Below are positions 1 through 9,894 of a stretch of DNA of 64,000 nucleotides, in pieces; position 1 is the stretch's first letter; every line of letters begins with the position of its first letter. A program made the translations under genes and the position numbers. The notes beneath the pieces were generated by a model. It was not told the origin of the DNA and did no database searches. It was given only the letters and a program-made list of their open reading frames with translations. Source of the stretch: Heliocybe sulcata (taxonomy: Eukaryota > Basidiomycota > Agaricomycetes > Gloeophyllales > Gloeophyllaceae); the NCBI GenBank assembly GCA_004369045.1, contig ML213504.1, positions 467,508 to 531,507 on the forward strand, written 5' to 3'.

Positions 1-798
1 GAGCGGCGATAGCGCAGCTACCTAGCGACAACGACAATTAGATGACTTGCCAGAGACCGGGACTTACGTACCTGATAGGGCTGGACGAATGGTGGCGATC
101 GCCATGGGGTCTTGACTGAGGTCTGGCAGGATTTTCTTTTCTCTCGCAGTTTGGTCTATATTTGCGGCCAATACTCGCAGAGGCGCGTTGATCAACTCCG
201 AGTCGAGGCTTACGAATGCATGCTCGAGAGCTTCGGCAGTACCATTTGGCCCGAGATCGGACGGTGATGAGGAGGAGGAACGAAAGAAGGATTTGACCCA
301 CTCCATGACGCCAGATGCTGATTTGTTGTTGCTGCCCATCGACGCTTTTGACAACTGCAAGCTGACCGCAGGGATGAGGGTCTTTGTTAGCAGCCGAGAC
401 GTGTAAGGACCTGCGTGCCCATCCATGACAGCAAAGAGCAAGAAATCTCCTGCAGCGCCACGCGCCAGGAGATCCTTGGGTATAACCCCGTGGACGTTGG
501 CGTCTTCAATCGGGTCATTGGACGCGAGAGAGACCGTGGCACGTTTCCATTGAATTGTATCTTGCGAGGCCACAGTTTCTAGCACTGCGTTCTCCTTTAA
601 GCGTTTCTCCACCTCTTCCTTGGCAAGCAAGGGCGCGCTCATTTCTTGATAAGCAAGCTTCCCCTCTGAGTCCCGCACTCGGATTCGGAAGCCCACAGTT
701 TCGGGCCTGCTAGGCCTGCCGGTGGAGTACCATAGATAGGTGGATGCTCCGATGACACCTGTTGTAGCTGCAACGGGCTTCCAGGCGCGCCTCCACAT
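1..798 (-). CDS. PP2C-family mitochondrial phosphatase, N-terminal part (cut by window edge)
   Basis: Probable Mg/Mn-dependent PP2C Ser/Thr phosphatase of the Ptc5/pyruvate dehydrogenase phosphatase type. I start it at the ATG at 798; a further in-frame ATG lies at 873. The first residues (MWRRAWKPVAATTG) are basic and followed by a short hydrophobic stretch, as in a mitochondrial presequence plus anchor. PP2C motifs seen are IEDANVHG and FAVMDGHAG (metal-binding Asp and DGH). Intron 22-71 (50 nt, donor GTACGTAAGT, acceptor TAG) joins ALSG to SCAIAA, giving the family's SGSCA strand and confirming the frame. The rest of the catalytic domain lies beyond base 1. The promoter is shared with the divergent gene starting near 949. 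Family assignment is firm; the exact subfamily and substrate are inferred. Confidence 0.85.
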
Positions 799-948
799 TA
801 AAGCCTGCAGCTGGTGACGGATTTCCAGGCTGGAACTGGCTGCAGCCGGCAGACACTCGTTCCCCTGGAGCATCTAAGCATATGCTGCATTTTACTGAGG
901 GGTATATCACTCACGGTTAACCCAATATAAGAGAGAAATTGGTATCAA

Positions 949-2786
949 ATGCACCCTGGGAGGTTGCGTCATCGTTTGAACGTGAGTACCTATTTATTAG
1001 ATCCCACAGCCAGTATAATGGCGTACCTCCTGGCTACTTTCGGGCAGTTAGAAGAGTATTTGTGGATGCCGAGGCAGACAACGACGAGCACTCGTACAAC
1101 GTTCGGTTAGAGTGAGTCCGCCATCGCGCGCCATCGCGTACGGGGCTTTCCCAGAGCACGGGCGTCTACTGCGTGATCGAGCGCGCCATCACGTGACTGT
1201 TCGCCTGAATACGACCGCGGCACCGTCTTCCTTCCACACGTCCAAACCATAATCTAGTCATCGTAGTCGCTGGCATCGCCGACGACGAGCTTATATTCTT
1301 CATTCTGGCTCTACAGACGGTATTTGGGAACCTGTACAGGGGCCTTTTTGGCTCGCAGGACAAGCTGTCGTCGCATTCTACTCTAGCCGGCAACGGCATT
1401 TCTGGTCCGTCAAACAGCGGGGATAAGGGCAAGGCGAGAGATGAGCCCGACCAGAGCAATGATTTTATGGATGTAGCTGAGGATGAGAGTAAGGGCATGC
1501 ATGTGAGTGGGGCTGTCGACTTGGAGAGAGACGAGTGTGACCTCAAGCTGCATGCATCAAAGCCGAACAGTCCCAGCAGCAATGTAGCGAGAAATCCGGG
1601 ACTCTTCTTCTCGGCCGGAAGGGGCCCAGTCTACCTCCGAGTCAATCCGGAGACATACGCACCTGCGACCTTGGCTCATTACGGAATCAAGGTGCGCGAC
1701 TTTGGGTATGAAAGCACGCTGCCCCCTCTTCCCTCCGTTCGCTTGCCGCCCCGGCCTCCGAGTCAAGTAGATGGGGGTCCGAGACTCTTAAAGAGATCAA
1801 GGAGAGACTGGGATGATGAGACTCCGTTTTGGGGAGGCCCTCTCAATACCTACCCAAACTATTCATCGCATCCGCAAGGACCAGGGTCTGCGAAGAAACC
1901 GAAGCCTTTGGAGCGAACCCCAACCGAACCTGTCATTGACAGCGAGGGGTCCCAAGAAGTTCAAGAAGGGGAACTAAGACGACCGCAACGTCATGGAGTC
2001 ATCGTGGACCTCTTCGGTTACTCGTCGTCTCAAGAGCCCTCTTCACAGAGTCAAGATACCGAGGATTACGGCCTCAATGGGCATGTCGCATCACAAATCC
2101 CTGCGATGCTTCCAAGTCTGACCGTTCAAAAGTCTCCAAATCGAGAACAAATCCCTACCCTTTCCCATGAACATACGGAAGCATACGTCGTCACCCCTAT
2201 TGCGACCCCAAACGGGTCCCTTCAATCCAGAAACGACGAACTGGCAGCCGCCCCAACGTTGCTGCCGCCTATCATCGCCCAAGATGCACTCACTTCCGAG
2301 CCAGCGATGTCCTCTCACAAAGACAAGCAGAACGGCGAGCTTTGCCCGCCTTCGTCGCCGGTGCCATCTTCTTCCGATGTCAATGCAGGTGGCCCCAGCA
2401 CCACGAGCCCCTCGGCACGCAACCCTCTAGCGTCTCCCAGACAAGCCGGGACGCGGGGAAGAACGAGGACCACTCCTGCACATTCCTCGACTGCTGCATC
2501 GGGCGACGCTGCACCCCGACGGTACTCCTTGCGCAAGCGACCTGACTCGCGTTCGCCGGCTCCTCCAGCCCCTACGGCTACGCCCATAAGGTCGCGGCGT
2601 CTCGCTACTACCCCACCCGTGCCTGCGACCGCCCCGTCACGGTCCACACGGCGAGCGACTACTCCTCCCCGTCGCAAGACCCCCAGCCGCAAGACGTCGG
2701 CTGCTCCCGTGCCAGCCAAGGCTGAGAAGGCAAAAGATGCCCCCAAGACGCGCCGGAGTAGCGCAAATCGTTCAGTCCGGCTGTGA
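949..2786 (+). CDS. Unknown Ser/Pro-rich protein, nuclear-looking
   Basis: I do not recognise this protein. The main exon runs from about 1340 to the TGA at 2786 and is open in one frame. It is acidic and Ser/Pro-rich, with a conserved-looking segment (NPGLFFSAGRGPVYLRVNPE) and a C-terminal basic tail rich in RR, SR and TP, as in chromatin-associated proteins. Intron 1112-1339 would join VFVDAEADNDEHSYNVRL to GLFGSQDK in phase. The 5' end is unsettled: an ATG at 949 reads MHPGRLRHRLN and joins YNGVPPGYFRAVRR through an intron of only 32 nt (982-1013), which is unusually short. The upstream frame is also open without an ATG, so an earlier start is possible. No catalytic motif is visible. Confidence 0.5.
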
Positions 2787-3187
2787 AACGGCGGTGGTCG
2801 TTACTATCTTCCAGCTGTTGTCTTATGCGGTACGTTGAGTCACGTCTGGGTCTGCTCGTGATACTCATCCTCTCTGCAGGTAACTTATCATTTCAGCTCT
2901 ATGCATGCATTCATATTTGTGGGAGAGTAATTAGGATCAAGGGCCTGTTGTACTTTTACTGCTTCTCGTTGCTTGAGTGGGGTGGGGAGCCAGCTTTCGT
3001 CTTTCCATTATGGCTCACCACCCAGTACGGATAGTTGAATGGCGCAATTACAGTCAGGACGTACGAAGACGAGGGTATACATAATCAAGGAAGCAGTACC
3101 GAGATGTGGAGTGTTACTATATAGTGTGCTAGATCTACATACCCAAGAGGAGATATACCCAAGAAATACACGGCCCTCCTCTCCCAG
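2787..3187. other. Convergent 3' intergenic region
   Basis: This 400 bp lies between the 3' ends of the unknown + gene and haspin. It is AT-richer than its neighbours and holds no open frame with protein-like composition. It presumably carries both 3' UTRs. Nothing else is seen. Confidence 0.5.
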
Positions 3188-5715
3188 TCAGTTAACCCAG
3201 CCTCTGCGCGCTGCGTACCCGAGGACGTCTCCTGCGCTGCGCGGACCTCCAGATACTTGTTGGCTAGGTCCTGGCGCCTTTCGGCGGCCTTTCTGAGCAG
3301 AGGAGGCCCTGTTGATGTTGAAAGGAGAGACAACACTGGCCAGGACCTGCTCGACCTCGACGAGGCATTCGTAGCACTCCCTCTCGGTAAACATGTGCTC
3401 TGAGAGGGCGGATGTCTTGCGAGACGCAGGGGGATTTAGGCGCTTGGATTGGAGCAGCTTCAGTGCGAGGTAGTGGAGCCACTGCAGGGATTCAGTAAAC
3501 CTGGTGCGGGCCTTGTAGTAGAGACGAGTGCGTACCATAACATTGGTCAGAGGCCGGAACGCGGTCCAAGCCGTGCCAATATGCGCCCGCATCATGCGAT
3601 AAATGTCGAACTGGTAGTCCCCTACGCCGCGCCCGTTCAGACCAGCGTATGGATACAGAGACTGCAGGCGTACCTTCCCCCTCGAACGTCTCCTCCTCGA
3701 ACGGCGTCCAGTGCGTCTGCGCGCCCTGCCGGTCGCCCGCGTCCATCCTCGAGAGCCCGAGGTCGATGATCGTCACCGCGACGCCGTGCGCAGGGCTGTC
3801 CATCCGGACCTTATTCCTCGCCGCGCGGCGCGGGGGGCCTGCGGACGTGTTCTTCACGAGGATCTGGCCCCAGTGCAGGTCGCGGTGCTGCATGCCACGA
3901 AAACATCAGTAGAGTGCGCGTGCGAGCGTGAAATGGGAATGGATGCGTACTTCGAATGAGACGAGACGTTCCGCGTCCGCGAGGGCCCGGGTGACCTGCC
4001 AGAACAGACTGCACGCCTGGCGCCAGCCCGTCCTCGCGGGCTGCGCGAACGCGTACGCCTCGAGGTCGGGCCCGCCGTTCGGGAGCACAATGATCGCGTA
4101 CGTCTGCGCGACCACAAAGTTATCTGCCTTGCGCCCGTCAGCGGACCGACAAGGACAAAGCAGGAGAGGGCATACCGGGGCGGACGCTCTCGGAGCCCTT
4201 GGTGGCGTCGTACGCGTCCCAGAGGTCGAGGAGGAGGGAGGGGTAGCGCCCGCGCACGACGTACGCGCGCAGCAGGCGCACGAAGCCGGCGCACATCTCG
4301 CCCATCGCGCGCGTGACGACGATCTCCCTGAGCACGTCCCGCGCGTCGCTCGGCGGCGGCGTCTCCGCCCTGCCCGCCTTCGAGGTGTCCTCGTCCCGCA
4401 GGGGGACGATCTTGAGCACGACGTCCCCGATGCCGAAGACCTCGGAGTAGGACGCCTCGCCGATCTTGCGGAAGGTGTAGGCGGGTGGGGGGAGGGGCGG
4501 GGTGTCGAGCGGGCGGACGACGGCGTCGAAGGGGAAGGTCTCGATGAAGGCGGAGAACTCGTGCGGGGAGGCTTGGTTGCATTCGGCTAGCAGGGGGCGC
4601 AGGTACGCGGGGGCGGGGGCGGGGGGTTGGGTGGGGGTGGGGGTGGCTGCGAGAGCGAGCTCGGAGAAGTCGAGGGAGAGGTCGAAGTCGGAGGGGGTGG
4701 TTGGGGAGGGCGGGGACGCGGCGTGCGGGAAGAGGGCGACAGTTTGGTAGCGGATGGGGGTAAGCTTGTGGATGGGCTTTGCCGCGTTGGGAAGGGGTGT
4801 TTGGAAGGTGGATTGGGCGGCTTTGGGAGGTTGGTAGGGGGGATGCTCGAAGATTAGCTTGGGAGCGTGCCGGCGCGCGGATTGTTGTACGAGTGTTTTT
4901 GGGGAGGGGAGGGAGTCCTCAGAGTCGGAAGAAATGACCTGTGGCTTTGCGCGTTTTCCCGAAGCTCGCTTGGGCCGTGGAAGCTCATCTTCAGTGTCGG
5001 TGATGACGATCGGGGACCTATTTGGTTTAGGGAGCGCTGCACGCCTAACCGGCGCCTTTGCTCGAGGCAGATCTGGCTTGTCGTCTTCGCTGTCGGTAAT
5101 AATCAAGGATGCTTTGGGCTTCGCCGCAGGTGGTGGACGAGCAGCGGCCTTGATAGGAAATGGGGAGGTTCTCACTGGGTTGGTGTCGACATCGGTCCTG
5201 GTGATCCTTTTCTCCTCGCTGACCTTCTTGTCCCCGTCCATGACGACTATATCCACGGCTACCACTGGCGAACGTGGCTTACGGAGATTCGATGGCACTC
5301 CCTTGACCCCATATTTTATTCCACTCTTCTTCCATCCCGCGGAGTAACCTGGCGCATCGGCGACATTCGGGGGAACAGATGCCAGAGGTGCTCGTGGGGG
5401 ACTAGCGGCTACAGGGGAGGTCTTGCGTTGACTGATAACCTGCCGTTTCCTGATGACTTTCGCAGCGATGGCAGGAGAGGGAGATGAGCTGGCGGGAGAG
5501 AGCTGCTTGATCTTCTTCGCAATTCGCTTTGCTCGCGGAGGACTGCTTAACACGAAAGGATGCTCTCGGTCGGTTTGCGTAGGCTGGGGCTCGGAGGCAA
5601 TGGAGCGGACTGTACTGGGTTCGCCCCAGGGCGAGCTGCGCCTGTCTGAGACGTTGACGATCCTTCGACCTCGCTTGCCATAAGTCTGGACTTGTTTAGT
5701 CCTCGTTCCAAGCAT
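3188..5715 (-). CDS. Haspin-like protein kinase
   Basis: Haspin phosphorylates histone H3 Thr3 at centromeres to recruit the chromosomal passenger complex. The ATG at 5715 opens a roughly 400-residue disordered basic N-terminus with repeated IITDSEDD/ISSDSEDS acidic patches. The kinase domain follows from about residue 410: glycine-loop region RKIGEASYSEVFG, VAIK-type lysine in DVVLKIVPL, catalytic loop HRDLHWGQILVKN and metal motif IIDLGLSRMD. The C-lobe haspin signature TNVM-WLHYLALKLL is rebuilt across a 54-nt intron (3482-3535). Other introns join FE to HRDLHWG and GEG to DYQFDIYRMM, all at consensus sites. Human haspin has DYT where this protein has DLG. A G-rich tract falls in the Pro-rich linker just before the kinase domain. 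The protein ends RRGWVN at 3188. Assignment is confident. Confidence 0.92.
4608..4646 (+). other. G-rich tract with quadruplex potential inside haspin
   Basis: On the + strand this tract contains at least five runs of four or more G separated by one to three bases. On the coding (-) strand it is C-rich and encodes a Pro/Ala/Thr linker (PTQPPAPAPA). G-quadruplex potential is read from the base pattern only; no function is known. Confidence 0.45.
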
Positions 5716-6434
5716 GCTTAGCCAGTAGTTCTAGTCGATGTGGCGCTGGCGCTGGTGGCTGTGGCGGAGAGCGTGTCGATCGTGGCCTGAACGATCTTCG
5801 GAATCAACCAGGCGCGTCCCGGTCACATGATACCGCTCCTCACGTGACCGTGATGCACCAAACAACGCGTCGAACTGCCTTGACGCAACTTGACGTAGCT
5901 CAATAAGCATTCACCTGCCCGAATAGGCGGCATATCAATGTCTCCTGGCTCTCCTCGAATATCTACAGTATACTTAAGTGCTTACTTGCTGCAAATTCTT
6001 CTGACCGACATCGCTCCGTGTAGATTCGCGCTCGAAACGGCGGTCGTCCTTCTCGGCAAGCGCGACCCATGTCCAACGTTCTCCAATCCCCCGACAGAAG
6101 CACCTTGCCTCTTGGGCTTGAGACTCTGCTTTGATCTGACGGACTCGTTACCACGGAAGGGATCTCCTCCCCTTATAAAAGGCAGAGGATATTCCGCGGA
6201 ATAACCACTAGAGACAAGCCCTCGAACGTGCGTCTAGAAATTCCGACTGGTTCTCTCTCATCGCAGCGAACAGTACCTTCGAACGGACCCAGATATAGAC
6301 GAGCCGGCAGCCGTCACCTGACATACTGCGCTCTTCCATCTTCCAGCGGCGAACCGCGAACGAAGAACTCATCAACCTAACTGACCCTGAACGGAGGCTT
6401 CTTGCACGGCGGCCCACCATTGTTACCGCGACCT
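5716..6434. other. Upstream region of haspin with TATA-like box
   Basis: The region holds the haspin promoter on the minus strand. A TATAAAA box lies at 6174-6180 in a CCTTATAAAAGGC context on the plus strand, facing the small ORF at 6435. Between 6290 and 6600 a second + frame without an ATG is open and reads protein-like (for example ELINLTDPERRLLARRPTI). I could not build a gene from it. Confidence 0.35.
6174..6180 (+). promoter_or_regulatory. TATA box (TATAAAA)
   Basis: A perfect TATAAAA about 255 bp upstream of the ATG of the orphan ORF at 6435. If used, it predicts a transcript start near 6205-6215 and a 5' leader of over 200 nt. It is supported by sequence match only. Confidence 0.3.
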
Positions 6435-6851
6435 ATGCGTTCGGATACCTTCCGCCATCATCCCATTGTTCCCCTCTTCCGACTTTTGACGGGAAGACCG
6501 GAGCTCCGACCGTCGCTCAACGACCCGCCAATCGACCCGACGCGTGGATATCCTGTTCCCTTCCTTCTGCCCGGAAATTATCCCTCGGTCCCGCCGCTCA
6601 GCCTTGCATTACCGTTCCCTCCGGACGGCTTCCTCATTCACCCGGTCTCTTATCATATCGTTAACCCCGTTCTCAGAGTCCATCTCCGGGCCCACATTTC
6701 CTACATCACCCTAGTTTACGTCCTAACGAACACGGAACTGAGATTCGACAGATTCAGCTCGAAATACAGATACAAGAATGCCATGCCCAACGTTCTTAGC
6801 AGAAGATACACGACCCCAAACGCAGTGGATACATTGATTGTTCTTTTATAA
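6435..6851 (+). CDS. Orphan ORF, 138 residues
   Basis: An uninterrupted frame from ATG 6435 to a TAA at 6849-6851. The product is rich in Pro, Leu and Arg (segments LPGNYPSVPPLSLALPF and HPVSYHIVNPVLRVHL) and has no motif I recognise. Support is the ORF length, the TATA box upstream and the residue mix. Against it, a second frame is open over the same stretch and no homolog family is evident. It could be a lineage-specific gene or chance. Confidence 0.25.
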   Translation: MRSDTFRHHPIVPLFRLLTGRPELRPSLNDPPIDPTRGYPVPFLLPGNYPSVPPLSLALPFPPDGFLIHPVSYHIVNPVLRVHLRAHISYITLVYVLTNTELRFDRFSSKYRYKNAMPNVLSRRYTTPNAVDTLIVLL

Positions 6852-7370
6852 AATTCTGGAGATGTGCGTACGTCAAGACCCTGACCGGGCGTGTGCGTGG
6901 AAGATCCAAGAGAAGATATGTACGAGAAGCCGAAGAAAATAAGTCAAGATCAACGAGGGAATGAGGCGACCACGGCGACGCAGGTCGGAATGGAAATGAG
7001 TGGAAATGTGACAGGATGCAAGCAAGATATACATGGGATTCAGCATGAAGTGATGGTGATATTTTCGTTTGTCAGTGAGTGGAGTGGGGGTATAGCAGGT
7101 CCGCCGTACGTGGGCGGGCGTGCAAGAGGTACGATAGTAATACAACCGAGATTGCCTGGGAGGGTATGAAATCCAACAAGATCCAAGAAGAGCGGAATTT
7201 TGAGGTGCATGCTGTGAGCAGCCCGGATAAATACAGCCAATGCGAGGTGTGATGCTGCGGGTCTTGACGTCCATCGTGAAACGGTCATGTCGAGCCGCCG
7301 TGTTTTGAGTCGTGAGCTTCTATACAGTCTTGACCTGCGCCCCTCGCGGTCAAGCCACGAGTAACGACGC
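6852..7370. other. Intergenic region
   Basis: About 520 bp between the orphan ORF and the 3' end of the CASTOR-like gene. No convincing coding frame, repeat or RNA gene is seen; it presumably holds the 3' UTR of the minus-strand gene. Confidence 0.4.
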
Positions 7371-9231
7371 CTAGGAGGTCCGTAACAGTAGCTGGGCACG
7401 CTTCGCGCTCCTTTTATCAACCTATGGACAGAGGCCATCAGCACGGAGAACACAGCTTGCAACATGACACATCCCACGCACCAGCAAGTTCGCGCTCATG
7501 AACGTACTGCTATACATATGATTCACGCCATTCTCCTCAAGCACCCTCGAAAAGCGATTGACCAAGCCATGCTTCTCAAGCCCATACTTCCTCAAGTCGA
7601 TCTGCAGGCACTTCATCAGAGAAGACGCCTCCGCCGACTCATCCTCGGCGCCCTCCTCCTCATCTCCGTCCTCCCCCGTGGCAGGCGCATGCGGCTGATC
7701 AGCCACGTCCAGCTCCCCGCTGCATATAACCATATGCCGCTCATTCGCAGGGAACAACTTCGCGAGAACACCCGCATCGGTGGTGAGCGAAGACGACTCT
7801 TGCGTGCGAGTGAATGAGAAGAAGGGGATCGCGGACGTGCTCGGGGAAATAGCGAGGTTGCGCCGAGATGACGGGGACACCGAGGGTAAAGGCGGGACTG
7901 CAACGTGAGGCGTCGCTGTCGGATCCGGGGCCGTCTCAATCTCGACGACCTCTCCCTTGAGCTTCTCGTCCTCAGCCATTTCCACCGGACTTGCCACTTC
8001 TTCGTCGTCGTCCTCTGTGCAAGGAGACATAGACGACGCCAACGACGACTCTGACACAGAATGGTTGCGGTTCCTGGACCTGAAGTACGACCCGTCTTCA
8101 TCTTCGTCCTCGGACGAGGAGCTGTCCGTAGGGGACGAGGTCGGCGACACCGACTCTGACGTCTGTGGCGCCAGCGCGCTGAGCCGAAGAGCCCGCCGGG
8201 CGTCCTCACCGACATGTGGGCTCGGGGAGGGCCGCAATTTCCTGGGCACGACACCGGGTATCAGCTCCGGGTACGCCACCAATTTGACCATCTTCAGCGT
8301 CCATGTCTCCGAGGCGTCCTCAGCGAGACCTACACACGTCAAATCGGGCTCTAGGATCTCCACGTCGGTTGCGCTGGGTGAATGTGAAGACGTTCGGCTG
8401 GAGAGAGACGGTCGTGTCGGGACAGGCGTGGGCAGCGGGGAGACGGGCGAAAGGGGAGAGAACGAGGAGGCAGGTGATATGGAGCGGGAGGAGGAGGGGT
8501 GGCGGTCCCTGACAATGGAAGGCATACTGCGGAGGGAGGAATCGGTGCTGCTTCTTGTTCGGGTCAGGACTGCACCGCTGCCGCAGCGGATCAAGTCTCC
8601 GACGGGCCGGTTCTCGAGGAGCTCATCGACGTCTTCGCCGTTCTCGCAAGCTGTAGGGCTTACAATCGGGCTCATACCGCTGATGAGCTGGTCCGCATCC
8701 TCGGTATACAAGTCAAAGCCCGAACCGCTAAGAATATGCATGACAGCCTTGATACGGGACGAGCGTACAAGGATGAAGTCGGAGGTGTAGGACGACTGGT
8801 ACAGGATAGAGATACCAGCAGAAGCCAGAGGTCGAGAAAGCTCGGCAATCCGGGCACCAGAGTTATCTGGAGGGTTGCCGTAGGTATAATACGTGCATGT
8901 AGGTGGATTGACTTGACGCACCGACCGAGTCAGAGTGGGAGTCGATCTGCAGGACGCTCCATGGCTCCTCAGAGACCTCGATGTCCTCCTGCACCCGCTC
9001 CTTCCGTGACCGCCTCCTGACCGAGGAGAACTCGACGCTCATGTCCCAGTCTCCAAAGAGGCTGAGCTCAATGTCGTTGCATGTGATGTTCAGGAATACC
9101 GGGCTCGGCTTCAGGAGCTGCCTGAGCACGGGGTGGGTGTAATCTGGGAGTCTGGAGCGAGGGATGTGTACGAGAGCGAGCTGGACAGGGAGGAGGGATA
9201 TTGTGACCTGCATAGGGTCATTCGGGGACAT
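7371..9231 (-). CDS. CASTOR-like ACT-domain protein
   Basis: Resembles the cytosolic arginine sensor for mTORC1 (CASTOR/GATSL family) over its length. The ATG at 9231 gives MSPNDPMQV. The first ACT region has RLPDYTHPVLRQLLKPSP, like the animal YTHPLIKLL segment. Intron 8867-8921 (55 nt) joins SHSDSV to DNSGARIAELS, followed by ISILYQSSYTSDFILVRSS, matching the animal STYQTDFILV strand. After a long Ser/Asp/Glu-rich disordered insert (about residues 220-430) comes a last ACT region with KHGLVNRFSRVLEENGV. Intron 7422-7481 (60 nt) then joins TFMSANLL to VDKRSAKRAQLLLRTS and the stop at 7371. In animal CASTOR1 an Asp in the last ACT strand binds arginine; here the aligned stretch reads TFMSANLLV, without Asp. 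Family likeness is seen directly; a TORC1 role is inference. Confidence 0.75.
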
Positions 9232-9894
9232 GGTGGAAGGGAGGAGGAACGGAGGGGAGGAGGAGGGAGAATATGTAGAAAAGGAAGAAAAGGATAAATT
9301 TGCATGAATGCGAGAAACTGGCTGGAAACATGACTGCTCAATTCGATCGACCACTGGCCTCATCAAAGCAGCCGGTCCGAGCACTTCCGACCTCCGGCGG
9401 CACTACAAATGGTTTGTTATGGTACTAGAAAGTCACTAGTTGACGACTAATAGACCTGTCTAGTCCCATCACTGGTGTCCCTTCACACCAATTCAATCAT
9501 TTGCCTATAACGCGTGTACCCCCTCGTTGTCCCATCATTGAGGGCATTGGTGCGACATGTACATATGTATTGTCCATGCCTTTCCCGCTCTTCTTCCACC
9601 GAGTTTCCCGGCCACTTCTGACTGCTTTACGTCCTTCGTTTACTTGGGCTGTCCGGCAGGGTACTTGCCCAAGTACTTTCCTCGGCGGATCAGTCCCATC
9701 GCGTCCTGTTGGCGCCCCTTTTCAGATTTCTCTGCCAGGTACCTCCTTCCATCCTGCAATATTCCGAAAACTCCCATCATCAGCCGTTCCTCCTCCCGTG
9801 CAGGTTCCTTATCTCGATCTTCCTACGAGACCCTGCCGAATCTTGCTCTCCTTCGGCCAGTCACGGACCCCGACCAGTTCTGCTGCTGATCTTT
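9232..9894. other. Divergent promoter region and possible 5' part of next gene
   Basis: The region holds the promoter of the CASTOR-like gene. From about 9500 it is pyrimidine-rich on the + strand with all three frames open for long stretches, which reflects composition rather than coding. It may contain the 5' end of the unresolved + gene that follows. Confidence 0.35.
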
